Origin: Paracoccaceae bacterium
GTDB taxonomy: Bacteria > Pseudomonadota > Alphaproteobacteria > Rhodobacterales > Rhodobacteraceae
Length of the DNA stretch: 33,204 nucleotides
Assembly: GCA_947449875.1 (NCBI GenBank)
Contig: CANFSY010000015.1
Location: 1-33,204, forward strand
Reading direction: 5' to 3'
This document shows positions 7,569-15,956 of this stretch, piece by piece. The notes under the pieces are model-generated. The model saw only the letters and a program-made list of their open reading frames with translations. It searched no databases and was not told the DNA's origin. Numbering within the stretch: position 1 is the stretch's first letter; each line of letters begins with the position of its first letter. The position numbers and the translations under genes were made by a program.

Positions 7569-8387
7569 TCAGGTGGCAGCGGGGCCACCGTCAACCCCGG
7601 GCAGGCGCAACTCGCGCAACAGATCGCGCACCTCTTGGCGGGCCGCGATATTGGACAGGTTGAGCGCATCGACGCCGGTATCTTTCAGGTCCAGCACGGT
7701 TAGGCCACGGGGAAAAAGCTCGCGGAAGATCACGCGTTCGGAAAAGCCCGGCGCGACGCGAAAGCCGATTCGGCGTGACAGGTCTTCCAGCGCGGTGCCG
7801 ACCTTTTTCTTATTCAGCATCTGTTGCGCCCCCAAGCGATTGCGCACCACGATCCAGTCGATCGGCTTTAACCCAGCCTTGGCGCGCAACTGGCGGGCAT
7901 TCCAGACCATTTCCGAATAGATCGACGGGCCTTTCACCTTGCCCGTTTCGGAATCGACATGGGCCAGCAGGTCAAAGTCGACAAAGCTGTCATTGAGCGG
8001 CGTGATCAGCGTATCGGCCAGCGAATGCGCCACCTGCGACAGGCGGGTGTGGCTGCCGGGACAATCAATAATGATGAAATCTGACTCGCCTTCCAGCGCC
8101 ACCATCGCGTCTGACAGGCGGCGGTCAAAGGCGTTTTCCGTCGGGCCTAGCAAGGCGGGGTCAATCTCGGCCAGTTCGCGGTAGTCGGGCGAGGGCAGGT
8201 TGATGCCGGCACGGTCCAGATAGGCCAAGCGGTTTTCGACATAGCGGCCAAAGCTGCGTTGGCGCAGGTCAAGATCCAGCGCCCCCACACGAAATCCCGC
8301 GCGGCAGAGCGCGGTTGCCACATGCATCGACGTGGTCGATTTGCCCGACCCGCCCTTTTCGTTGCCAACGACGATGATATGCGCCAT
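7569..8387 (-). CDS. mipZ: Division-plane positioning ATPase MipZ
   Basis: This 272-aa ParA/MinD-superfamily ATPase has a deviant Walker A KGGSGKST at 11-18, the LDLDLRQRSFGRYVENR region and a Walker B-like FIIIDCPG. Further conserved stretches (NDSFVDFDLLAHVD, and RVIFRELFPRGLTVLDL near the C-terminus) match Caulobacter MipZ rather than plasmid ParA. MipZ forms polar gradients through ParB and inhibits FtsZ near the poles, so division occurs at mid-cell. The ATG at 8387 is chosen because AGGGG lies 8 bases upstream; a GTG at 8396 is too close to that site. It sits downstream of tspO on the same strand and just upstream of matB. Confidence 0.92.
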   Translation of the reverse strand: MAHIIVVGNEKGGSGKSTTSMHVATALCRAGFRVGALDLDLRQRSFGRYVENRLAYLDRAGINLPSPDYRELAEIDPALLGPTENAFDRRLSDAMVALEGESDFIIIDCPGSHTRLSQVAHSLADTLITPLNDSFVDFDLLAHVDSETGKVKGPSIYSEMVWNARQLRAKAGLKPIDWIVVRNRLGAQQMLNKKKVGTALEDLSRRIGFRVAPGFSERVIFRELFPRGLTVLDLKDTGVDALNLSNIAARQEVRDLLRELRLPGVDGGPAAT

Positions 8388-8476
8388 GCCACGCACCCCT
8401 ATGGTTTGGCTAAGCTATAAGGGGGGCAAGCGCGGGTGGAAAGGGTGGATGGGTGGCCCGCCCCCGTTTTGCCGCC

Positions 8477-8953
8477 CTAAACCAAGGCATCCGCCCCGTC
8501 TGCTTTGGGGTTCAGCCGGATCGAGGCGATGTTCAACGCCGCCGCAATCGTGACCCAAGCGACATAGGGCACAAACAACAGCCCCGCGACAAAATCGACG
8601 CCAAAGAAGCACCACGTCGTCGCAGCCACGCTGGCCCACAAAAAGCCCATCACAATCAACGCCGTGCGCATCCGGTGCAGGCCAAAGAAGATCGGTGACC
8701 ACAGCGTGTTCAGCGCGATCTGCAACGCCCAAAAGCCCATGCCCTGCGCCGCCCCCGGCAAGGGCGCCACCCGCATCGCCGCCAGCGACATCAGAATGTA
8801 AAGCGTGGTCCAAGCAACCGGAAAAACCCAGCGCGGCGGGAACCAATCGGGTTTGATCAAGCCTTCATACCAAGGGCCGGGCTGAAACATCGCCCCCGTC
8901 GCCGCCGCCGCCATACACGAGGCGAGAAAGGTGAAAAACAAGCTCCAGTCCAT
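8477..8953 (-). CDS. tspO: TspO/MBR tryptophan-rich sensory protein
   Basis: This 158-aa membrane protein has five hydrophobic helices. It carries TspO family signatures PGPWYEGLIKPDWFPPRWVFPVAWTT (split by its Pro/Trp positions) and ALNTLWSPIFFGLHR. In Rhodobacter sphaeroides TspO sits in the outer membrane, binds or moves tetrapyrrole intermediates, and restrains photosynthesis gene expression under oxygen. Here it lies 35 bases downstream of crtB on the same strand, the same neighbour as in Rhodobacter, so co-expression with crtI-crtB is likely. AAGGGGG precedes the ATG. Confidence 0.95.
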   Translation of the reverse strand: MDWSLFFTFLASCMAAAATGAMFQPGPWYEGLIKPDWFPPRWVFPVAWTTLYILMSLAAMRVAPLPGAAQGMGFWALQIALNTLWSPIFFGLHRMRTALIVMGFLWASVAATTWCFFGVDFVAGLLFVPYVAWVTIAAALNIASIRLNPKADGADALV

Positions 8954-8988
8954 AGCGGCCCCCTTGGCGTCTTGACCGCTTACTTATG

Positions 8989-10014
8989 TCACGCGCCCGC
9001 CCGATCCAAGGAGCGATTGGCGCGATCTTTGCGTTCCAACTGGGCAAGAGCTGCAAAAAGGGCGTCAGACCGGCTAAAGCGCGTGCTTTTGCGCGCAGCG
9101 GCGTCGACAAGAAAGGCCACCTCGGGCTCTGGCGCGGCATGCAGAACGGCCGAAACCGGCCAAACCGCCGTCGCCGCCGTTTGCAGCACTGACAGACTCA
9201 ACCAACCCAGCTTTTGGCGGCTTGTGGTGCGGGCGCGGGCAGAAAAACTGTCGTAGTTCAACCGCGCCACGGCCCCGCCGATACCGGCATAGACATGGCG
9301 CGCGGCAAAGATGCCCGGACGGCAGGATAGGGGCAGCACGGGCACGCCGGTTGTGGAGCGTTCATAAAACACATCCGCCTGATCCAGCAGGCGTTTGGTC
9401 AAAGCGGGCAAGGCGGGATGGGCGGTGGGGGCGGCCAAAAGGGCGGCGGGGTCAATCCCCACCTCGGCCAGCCAGTCCAGCGGCAGGTACAAGCGACCCT
9501 CGCGGGCATCTTCGCCCACATCGCGGGCGATGTTGGTCAACTGCATCGCAAGGCCCAAATCGCAGGCCCGCGCCAAAGCATCAGCGTCGCGCACCCGCAT
9601 CAAGACGCACATCATGGCCCCAACGGCGCTGGCAACGCGGGCGCAATAGGCCAAAAGGTCAGGCATGGATTGGTATTGGCGGCCAAAGGCATCCCATGCC
9701 AGCCCTTCCAACAACGCCTCGGGCAGGGCGCGGGGCATGTCGAAATCTTGCACCACAGCGGCAAAGGCGCGGTCAGCGGGCACGTTGCGGGGGCGTCCGG
9801 CATAGACCAGATCCAGCCTGTCACGCAGGGCCAAAACGGCGGGGGCCTTATCGGCGCTGTCGTCCACCGCATCATCGGCCAAGCGGCAAAAGGCATATAG
9901 CGCCAAGGCCGGATCGCGCACTTTGGCGGGCAGCAGCTTAGATGCGGCATGAAACGACAGCGACCCTGTGCGGATCGCCTCGCGGCAGTGGTGCAAATCT
10001 TGCGGAGCGATCAT
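8989..10014 (-). CDS. crtB: Phytoene synthase
   Basis: This 341-aa enzyme condenses two geranylgeranyl diphosphates to phytoene, the first committed carotenoid step. The two Mg-binding Asp motifs are visible: DDAVD at 47-51 and DVGED at 165-169, the latter in NIARDVGEDAREGRLYLP. The length is typical. Its ATG overlaps the crtI stop (ATGA at 10014-10011), so the two are translationally coupled. tspO follows 35 bases downstream. Confidence 0.96.
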   Translation of the reverse strand: MIAPQDLHHCREAIRTGSLSFHAASKLLPAKVRDPALALYAFCRLADDAVDDSADKAPAVLALRDRLDLVYAGRPRNVPADRAFAAVVQDFDMPRALPEALLEGLAWDAFGRQYQSMPDLLAYCARVASAVGAMMCVLMRVRDADALARACDLGLAMQLTNIARDVGEDAREGRLYLPLDWLAEVGIDPAALLAAPTAHPALPALTKRLLDQADVFYERSTTGVPVLPLSCRPGIFAARHVYAGIGGAVARLNYDSFSARARTTSRQKLGWLSLSVLQTAATAVWPVSAVLHAAPEPEVAFLVDAAARKSTRFSRSDALFAALAQLERKDRANRSLDRAGA

Positions 10015-11573
10015 TCGGCAGCCATCCTTCGGGCCATGCGGCGGGGCGCATCGGGCACCAGTTTTCCCAAAACCTCGGCGCTGGAAATCACCCCCGGCAG
10101 GCCTGCGCCGGGATGGGTGCCAGCGCCCACCAGATACAGCCCCTTCGCCTCTTCCGAGACGTTATGCGGGCGAAACCAAGCCGATTGCAAAATGCGCGGT
10201 TCAATCGAAAAACCGCTGCCATAGGGCGACAGGTAGCGGGTTTCAAAGCTGTTGGGGGTAAAGACCAATTGTTCGGTCAAATGATCGCCCAAATCCGGCA
10301 ACAAACGCTCTTCCAGCATCTTTTGCATCTTTTGGCGATAGGGCTCGGCCTCGGCCGCCCAGTCGGTTTGGCCTATGCCAAGGTGCGGCACGGGGGACAG
10401 GGCGTAAAACGTATCATCGCCCGCTGGCGCTGCCGAAGGATCGGTAACGGTGGGGCGATGCACATACAGGCTCATATCCTCGGCCAGTTTGCCGCGGATG
10501 AAGATGTCGCGGATATGCTGTTTATAGCGCGGGCCGACGACGATGGTATGGTGGCCGACATCGGGCCATTTCAGCTTGGTGCCCTTGGTGCCAAAGTACC
10601 AGACAAACAGCCCCATCGACCACCGCTTGCGGGCCAGCTTCGCCTGTGTCCAGCTTTTGCGCGGATGGTTGCGCAGCAACCGGTCGTAGGTGTGCCCCGA
10701 ATCAGCGTTCGAGACGACCACATCCGCCGCCAGCACCTGCCCGTCGGTCAACCGCACACCCGTGGCGCGGCCGTCTGACAGCAAAATCTCGTCCACCTCG
10801 GCGTTCAGGCGCAAGGTGCCGCCTTGGTCGCCAATCGCCCCCGCCATGGCCAAAGCAATCGCCGCCACCCCGCCCATGGCGTAATGAACACCGAATTCCT
10901 TTTCCAGATGCGAGACGAGGATATACATCGACGTCACATGAAACGGGTCGCCGCCGATAAACAGCGGGTGAAACGACAAGGCAAAGCGCAAGCGTTCGTC
11001 TTTGACGCGCGATGCGGCATGGGCATAGACCGACTTATCCGCCCGTAACGCGGCAAAGGTCGGCAAAACCTTGATCAGGTCCCACAGCTTGTGCATCGGG
11101 CGGCGGCCAAGGTCTTCGAAGCCAAAGGCATAACGACGCTCGGAATCCTTTAAAAAGCGGTCGTAGCCGGGCAAATCGCCGGGCGACAGGCGGGCCACCT
11201 CGGCGCGCATGGCGTCGGTGGACTGGCGGGCGGTGAAGTTTGACCCATCCGGCCAGCGGATTTCATAGAACGGATCCATCGCGCGCAGATCGACATCGCG
11301 GTCAAAATCGCGGCCGCAGGCGGCCCAAAGCTCGCGCAGCACTTGCGGCACGGTCACGATGGTCGGCCCCAGATCGAAGCGGTAGCCGCCTTGGCTGATC
11401 GAAGACCCGCGCCCGCCCGGCATATCCAAGCGGTCAATCACGGTGACACGGTAGCCCTTGGCCCCCAGCCGCATCGCCGCCGCAAGGCCGCCAAGGCCTG
11501 CGCCGATGACAATCGCGTCAGACCCCGCGTTCGGGGTGGATTCAGAGGGGCGGGGTTTGGATTCTGTCAGCAT
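10011..11573 (-). CDS. crtI: Phytoene desaturase
   Basis: This 520-aa FAD enzyme converts phytoene to neurosporene (three steps) or lycopene (four). The N-terminal dinucleotide motif VIGAGLGGLAAA is at about 22-33 and is followed by PGGRGSS. The C-terminal CrtI signature GAGTHPGAGLPGVISSAE is present. The usual Rhodobacter product is neurosporene, which fits with crtA nearby, but step number cannot be read from sequence. It is divergent from crtA across a ~130-base regulatory region with two PpsR-type palindromes. No strong ribosome-binding site is visible before the ATG at 11573. Confidence 0.96.
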   Translation of the reverse strand: MLTESKPRPSESTPNAGSDAIVIGAGLGGLAAAMRLGAKGYRVTVIDRLDMPGGRGSSISQGGYRFDLGPTIVTVPQVLRELWAACGRDFDRDVDLRAMDPFYEIRWPDGSNFTARQSTDAMRAEVARLSPGDLPGYDRFLKDSERRYAFGFEDLGRRPMHKLWDLIKVLPTFAALRADKSVYAHAASRVKDERLRFALSFHPLFIGGDPFHVTSMYILVSHLEKEFGVHYAMGGVAAIALAMAGAIGDQGGTLRLNAEVDEILLSDGRATGVRLTDGQVLAADVVVSNADSGHTYDRLLRNHPRKSWTQAKLARKRWSMGLFVWYFGTKGTKLKWPDVGHHTIVVGPRYKQHIRDIFIRGKLAEDMSLYVHRPTVTDPSAAPAGDDTFYALSPVPHLGIGQTDWAAEAEPYRQKMQKMLEERLLPDLGDHLTEQLVFTPNSFETRYLSPYGSGFSIEPRILQSAWFRPHNVSEEAKGLYLVGAGTHPGAGLPGVISSAEVLGKLVPDAPRRMARRMAAE

Positions 11574-11588
11574 GGGCCCACGATATAC

Positions 11589-11606
11589 TGTCTAGTTCAA
11601 TTTACA
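11589..11606. promoter_or_regulatory. PpsR/CrtJ-type palindrome 1 (crtI-proximal)
   Basis: The sequence TGTCTAGTTCAATTTACA fits the TGT-N12-ACA operator of the redox/light repressor PpsR (CrtJ). It covers the putative -10 of crtI and lies 16 bases upstream of the crtI ATG. Its centre is 76 bases from palindrome 2, which fits the pairwise binding known for this repressor. Confidence 0.75.
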
Positions 11607-11627
11607 ATACTTGCCTTTCTATTGCAA
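11599..11627 (-). promoter_or_regulatory. Candidate crtI-crtB-tspO promoter
   Basis: On the minus strand TTGCAA (11627-11622) and TAAATT (11604-11599) are spaced by 17 bases, each with 4 of 6 consensus positions. The -10 lies inside palindrome 1, so repressor binding would block polymerase. Confidence 0.45.
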
Positions 11628-11664
11628 AATTTCTCTCAATCCGCTTTGCTATGCGGGCAGATAC

Positions 11665-11682
11665 TGTCAAACTCGTCTAACA
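11665..11682. promoter_or_regulatory. PpsR/CrtJ-type palindrome 2 (crtA-proximal)
   Basis: The sequence TGTCAAACTCGTCTAACA fits TGT-N12-ACA. It lies just upstream of the crtA ribosome-binding site, probably overlapping the transcription start of the crtA-bchI-bchD-bchO operon. Confidence 0.72.
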
Positions 11683-11702
11683 CAGGTTTCAGGAGGCGCA
11701 TC

Positions 11703-12413
11703 ATCAACGTCGTCACGCTCTCGCTGTTTCGCTTCCCCACACTCGCAACCCGTCTTTGGGTTCTGGGGCAGATGGGGGCTGCGCGGGTGTCGTTTCTGCG
11801 CATGCCGCAGGTGGGGTTTTGGAAGCTGTGCGGGTCGGGCACGGGGCAAGGCTTTACGCCCAAGCCCAATTTCGGCGTATGGGCGATCTTGGCCACGTGG
11901 CCAGATGCGCAAACCGCGCGCACCAGCGTTGACACCGCCCCCGTCTATCGCCGCTGGCGCAACCACGCCGCCGAAAGCTGGACGATTTTGTTGGAACCCA
12001 CCTCGGCCCGTGGCTTGTGGTCAGGAAAAACGCCCTTTGTGCCGCCACCAGATGCCACGCCGCCCAAGGGCCCGATCGTGGCGCTGACCCGTGCGTCGAT
12101 GAAGGCATCCACCTTCCTGCGCTTTTGGCGGCGGGTGCCCGATATTTCTGCCGTCATCGGCCAAGACCCCAATGTGATCTTCAAGATCGGCATCGGCGAG
12201 GTGCCCTTGCTGCATCAAGTCACCTTCTCGATCTGGCCAGATGCCGCCGCTATGGCCAACTTTGCCCGCGGCAACGGCCCCCATGGCCGCGCCATCCAAG
12301 CGGTGCGCGCCGAAAACTGGTTTTCCGAAGAGCTTTACGCCCGCTTTCGCATTCTGGACGATTGGGGCAGTTGGGGCGGGCAAAGCCCCCTGATGAAAAA
12401 GGACGCAGCATGA
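11703..12413 (+). CDS. crtA: Spheroidene monooxygenase (apparent AUC start codon)
   Basis: This 236-aa protein oxygenates spheroidene to spheroidenone in aerobic cells. The CrtA family N-terminus VVTLSLFRF and the blocks FWKLCGSGTGQGFTP, VIGQDPNVIFKIGIGEVP and LHQVTFSIWPDAAAM identify it. No ATG, GTG or TTG lies at the expected start. A perfect AGGAGG (11691-11696) is followed 6 bases later by ATC at 11703, which would give (M)NVVTLSLFRF, the family N-terminus. In-frame CTG (11664) and TTG (11646) lie upstream but lack ribosome-binding sites; the next ATG (11773) would cut into the conserved domain. Its stop overlaps the bchI start (ATGA), making it the first gene of crtA-bchI-bchD-bchO. Confidence 0.9.
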   Translation: MNVVTLSLFRFPTLATRLWVLGQMGAARVSFLRMPQVGFWKLCGSGTGQGFTPKPNFGVWAILATWPDAQTARTSVDTAPVYRRWRNHAAESWTILLEPTSARGLWSGKTPFVPPPDATPPKGPIVALTRASMKASTFLRFWRRVPDISAVIGQDPNVIFKIGIGEVPLLHQVTFSIWPDAAAMANFARGNGPHGRAIQAVRAENWFSEELYARFRILDDWGSWGGQSPLMKKDAA

Positions 12414-13414
12414 GCCAACCTTTCCCCTTCTCGGCCATCGTGGGTCAAGGCGCGATGAAGCAAGCCATGGTGCTGACCGCGATTGATCCGGGCATTGGCG
12501 GGGTTTTGGTGTTTGGCGACAGGGGCACGGGCAAATCCACCGCCGTGCGCGCTTTGGCCGCCCTATTGCCGGAAATCGAAGCGGTTGAGGGGTGTCCCGT
12601 CAACTCTGCCCGCATCGAAGATGTGCCCGATTGGGCCGGGCCAAAATCAGGCAAGATGGTCAAACGCCCCACGCCTGTCATCGACCTGCCCTTGGGGGCC
12701 ACCGAAGACCGCGTGGTCGGCGCGTTAGACATCGAACGCGCCCTGACACGCGGCGAAAAGGCCTTTGAACCCGGCCTTCTGGCCCGCGCCAATCGGGGCT
12801 ATCTGTACATCGACGAGGTCAACCTGCTGGAAGACCATATCGTCGATCTGCTGTTAGACGTGGCCCAATCCGGCCAAAACGTGGTGGAGCGGGAGGGCCT
12901 GTCGATCCGCCACGCCGCGCGCTTTGTGCTGGTGGGGTCAGGCAACCCCGAAGAGGGCGAACTGCGCCCGCAGTTGCTGGACCGTTTCGGCCTGTCGGTC
13001 GAGGTGAGCTCGCCACGTGACATAGAAACGCGGGTCGAGGTGATGCGCCGCCGCGATGCCTATGAGAACGACCATGCGGCCTTTATGAAGAAATGGCGCA
13101 CAAAAGACATGGCGCTGCGCAAGCAAATTCTGGCTGCGCGTGCGGCTTTGCCTGCGCTAAAGACCCCCGGTGCTGTGCTGCACGATTGCGCGGCTTTGTG
13201 CATAGCCCTTGGGTCAGACGGTTTGCGCGGAGAGTTGACCTTGCTGCGCGCCGCCCGCGCGATTGCGGCCTATGACGGGGCTGAAACGGTGACACGGGCA
13301 CATCTGAAACAGGTCGCCACCAGCGCCTTGGGCCACCGCCTGCGCCGCGATCCGCTGGACGAGGCGGGGTCGGCCTCGCGCGTGGCGCGGGTGGTGGAAG
13401 AAACCCTGCCATGA
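12410..13414 (+). CDS. bchI: Magnesium chelatase ATPase subunit I
   Basis: This 334-aa AAA+ ATPase works with BchD and BchH to insert Mg2+ into protoporphyrin IX, the first step committed to bacteriochlorophyll. Walker A GDRGTGKST is at 36-44 and Walker B YLYIDEVNLL at 131-140. The sensor/arginine-finger region VGSGNPEEGELRPQLLDRFG follows. The start at 12410 overlaps the crtA stop by ATGA and has AAGGA upstream. The stop overlaps the start of bchD (ATGA at 13411-13414). BchH is not in this window. Confidence 0.97.
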   Translation: MSQPFPFSAIVGQGAMKQAMVLTAIDPGIGGVLVFGDRGTGKSTAVRALAALLPEIEAVEGCPVNSARIEDVPDWAGPKSGKMVKRPTPVIDLPLGATEDRVVGALDIERALTRGEKAFEPGLLARANRGYLYIDEVNLLEDHIVDLLLDVAQSGQNVVEREGLSIRHAARFVLVGSGNPEEGELRPQLLDRFGLSVEVSSPRDIETRVEVMRRRDAYENDHAAFMKKWRTKDMALRKQILAARAALPALKTPGAVLHDCAALCIALGSDGLRGELTLLRAARAIAAYDGAETVTRAHLKQVATSALGHRLRRDPLDEAGSASRVARVVEETLP

Positions 13415-15078
13415 GCGATCCGCTGACGCCGTGGCAGCGCGCAGAACTGGCGCTGGCTGTGCTGGCGGTTGATCCTGCGGGTGTTAAGGGCCTGTGGCTG
13501 CGCGCCCGCAGTTCGGCGGTGCGCGATAGGGTCACGCAAGCCCTGCCCCTTGCACGGCGGATCCATCCGGGGTTGGATGACACGGCGCTGTTTGGCGGGG
13601 TTGATCTGGCTGCAACCTTGGCGGCAGGCAGTTTGGTTGCAACGGCTGGTCTTTTGGCGTCAACCGACCCTGTGATCCTGACCATGGCCGAACGCTGCCC
13701 CCTTGGCCTATCCGCCCGCCTGTCGCGCTGGCTGGACGAGACGGGGCCGTGCCTGATCACCCTTGATGAGGGGGCAGAGCCGGAAGAAAGCCTGCCCACT
13801 GGCCTGTCAGACCGCTTGGGCCTGTTTTTGGATCTGACAGAGGTTGGCTATTCTGACACGCAAGACATCACCCTGTCGCCCGATGCCATAGCCGCCGCCC
13901 GTGCGCGGCGTGCGACCACCACCTTGCCCAAAACGGCGCTGGAAAGCTTGACGACTGTGGCTGCGGCGATGGGCATCGCGTCGCTGCGGGCGCCGATGCT
14001 GGCCTTGGCCGCAGCACGGGCTTTGGCGGCGTGGCGCGGCGAGGATCAGGCGTCAGACACCACGCTGCGCCATGCGGCAGAGCTGACGCTGGCCCATCGC
14101 GGCGATCTGCCGCCGCAGGCGGAGGACAGCGACGCCCCACCGCCACCGCCAGAACCCCCTGACTCGCCCGACCAAGGCGATCAAGACCAAGAGCAAACCC
14201 AACAAGACCGCCTGCCCGATGACATCTTGCTGGAGGCGATCCGCGCCGCCCTGCCCGCCGATCTTTTGGCGCGGCTTGCGGCAGGCAAAGCGGCCCGCAG
14301 TGCCAAGGGGTCAGGCAGTGGGGCGGTGCGCAAAGGCAACCATCGCGGGCGTCCCCTGCCCTCTCGGCCCGGCACGCCGGGGTCGGGCAAGCGGATTGAT
14401 CTGGTGGCCACGCTGCGCGCTGCGGCCCCTTGGCAACCGCTGCGCCGCCGGGCGCCCGATGCGACACGGCTAGAGATTCGCCAAAGCGACCTGCGGTTGA
14501 AGCGGTATCAGGAAACCTCTGACAGGGTGCTGATCTTTGCGGTCGATGCCTCTGGCTCGTCGGCTTTGGCGCGGTTGGGCGAGGCGAAAGGCGCGGTAGA
14601 GTTGCTTTTGGCGCAGGCCTATGCGCGGCGCGACCATGTGGCGCTCATCGCCTTTCGCGGCACGGCGGCGGAACTCATGCTGCCGCCGACACGGTCTTTG
14701 GTGCAAACCAAGCGGCGGCTGGCATCGTTGCCCGGTGGCGGTGGCACACCCCTTGCAGCGGGGTTGCAGATGGCGTTTGAACTGGCGGGCCAGACCAAAG
14801 CGCGGGGCATGACGCCCACGGTGGCCCTGCTGACCGACGGGCGCGGCAATATCGCGCTGGACGGCACCGCCAACCGCGAGGCGGCCGAGGCTGACAGCCT
14901 GAAACTGGCCCGCGCCTTGCGCGCCACGGGCATTCCGGCGCTGGTGATTGACATCGCCAACCGCCCGCAACCCGCCCTGCGCCGCTTGGCAGAGGTGCTG
15001 GATGCCCCCTATCTGCCCCTGCCCCGCGCCGATGCCCAGCGCCTGTCTGCCGCTTTACAAGGGGCGCTGGGCAGCTAG
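13411..15078 (+). CDS. bchD: Magnesium chelatase subunit D
   Basis: This 555-aa partner of BchI has a degenerate N-terminal AAA+ domain without a proper Walker A. A central low-complexity linker at about 244-268 is rich in Pro, Asp and Gln (APPPPPEPPDSPDQ). The C-terminal integrin-I (von Willebrand A) domain carries the MIDAS motif DASGSS at about 378-383 and a later LLTDGRGNIAL. This layout is diagnostic for BchD. It is coupled to bchI by ATGA, and its TAG stop is directly followed by the ATG of bchO. Confidence 0.97.
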   Translation: MSDPLTPWQRAELALAVLAVDPAGVKGLWLRARSSAVRDRVTQALPLARRIHPGLDDTALFGGVDLAATLAAGSLVATAGLLASTDPVILTMAERCPLGLSARLSRWLDETGPCLITLDEGAEPEESLPTGLSDRLGLFLDLTEVGYSDTQDITLSPDAIAAARARRATTTLPKTALESLTTVAAAMGIASLRAPMLALAAARALAAWRGEDQASDTTLRHAAELTLAHRGDLPPQAEDSDAPPPPPEPPDSPDQGDQDQEQTQQDRLPDDILLEAIRAALPADLLARLAAGKAARSAKGSGSGAVRKGNHRGRPLPSRPGTPGSGKRIDLVATLRAAAPWQPLRRRAPDATRLEIRQSDLRLKRYQETSDRVLIFAVDASGSSALARLGEAKGAVELLLAQAYARRDHVALIAFRGTAAELMLPPTRSLVQTKRRLASLPGGGGTPLAAGLQMAFELAGQTKARGMTPTVALLTDGRGNIALDGTANREAAEADSLKLARALRATGIPALVIDIANRPQPALRRLAEVLDAPYLPLPRADAQRLSAALQGALGS

Positions 15079-15951
15079 ATGCGCACGCCAACACTCCCCG
15101 CCTTTTGGCCCTATCGCGCGGCATCGCGCCATATCGCGTGCAAGCCGCATCTGTGGCATGTGCAAGAGGTGGGCACAGGCCCGCTGGTGCTGCTGCTGCA
15201 CGGCGCGGGCGGGGCAACGCACAGCTTTCGCCATCTGATTCCGCTGTTAAGCCCGCACTACCGGATCGTGGCGCTGGATTTGCCCGGGCAGGGATTTACC
15301 GTTCTGGGCGCGCGGGGGCGCTGCGGGCTGGACCCTGTGGCAGAAGATATCGCGGCCCTGATCCGGCAACAGGGCTGGCAGCCCTTTGCCGTGATCGGCC
15401 ATTCCGCAGGGGCGGCAATCGCGCAACGGTTGGCGGAGATTTTGCCGCTTAAGGCGTTGGTCGGCATCAACTCTGCCCTTGGCCCGTTTGAAGGGGTAGA
15501 GGGCTGGCTTTTCCCTGTCATGGCAAAGGCACTGGCGCTGACCCCCTTTGTGCCCAACCTGTTTAGCAAACTGGCCGGAACCCCATCACAGGTGCGCCAG
15601 TTGATTGCCACCACGGGCAGCACGCTGGATGACGCAGGGCTGGCCCAGTACCTGCATCTGATGCAAAAGCCTGCGCATGTCGGTGCGACCTTGGCGATGA
15701 TGGCGCAATGGACGCTGAAGTCGTTTTTGCGGCGGCTGAAGGATCAAAAGGTGCCAAGCTTGCTGCTGACCGCCACCAACGACCGCGCCGTGCCGCCTGC
15801 CGTGTCAGCACGCGCAGCGCAGGTTATGCCAAACGCCACTTGGCACGACATCGCAGGCTATGGCCATTTGGTGCATGAAGAGGCGGCACAGCTGGTCGCC
15901 GCGCCGATCTTGGCGTTTCTTGCAAACCTGCACGCGGCAGGTGCCGCATGA
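15079..15951 (+). CDS. bchO: Alpha/beta hydrolase BchO, Mg-chelatase accessory protein
   Basis: This 290-aa alpha/beta-hydrolase is found almost only next to bchID in purple bacteria. The oxyanion region LLLHGAGGATHSF and the nucleophile elbow IGHSAGAA (Ser at about 109) are present. The late catalytic Asp (TATNDRAVPP) and His (YGHLVHEE) are also in place, so the triad looks intact. Its substrate is unproven; it is usually described as a Mg-chelatase accessory protein. The ATG abuts the bchD stop with no gap. It ends five bases from the convergent hemC, and no terminator is visible between them. Confidence 0.92.
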   Translation: MRTPTLPAFWPYRAASRHIACKPHLWHVQEVGTGPLVLLLHGAGGATHSFRHLIPLLSPHYRIVALDLPGQGFTVLGARGRCGLDPVAEDIAALIRQQGWQPFAVIGHSAGAAIAQRLAEILPLKALVGINSALGPFEGVEGWLFPVMAKALALTPFVPNLFSKLAGTPSQVRQLIATTGSTLDDAGLAQYLHLMQKPAHVGATLAMMAQWTLKSFLRRLKDQKVPSLLLTATNDRAVPPAVSARAAQVMPNATWHDIAGYGHLVHEEAAQLVAAPILAFLANLHAAGAA

Positions 15952-15956
15952 CAGGT

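Noticed and set aside
10637-10960. Antisense frames over crtI
   Set aside because: They show shadow composition (Arg/Pro/His-rich) and overlap the conserved CrtI coding sequence.
15952-15956. Terminator between convergent bchO and hemC
   Set aside because: Only five bases separate the stops, and the surrounding sequence has no stem with a T-run.
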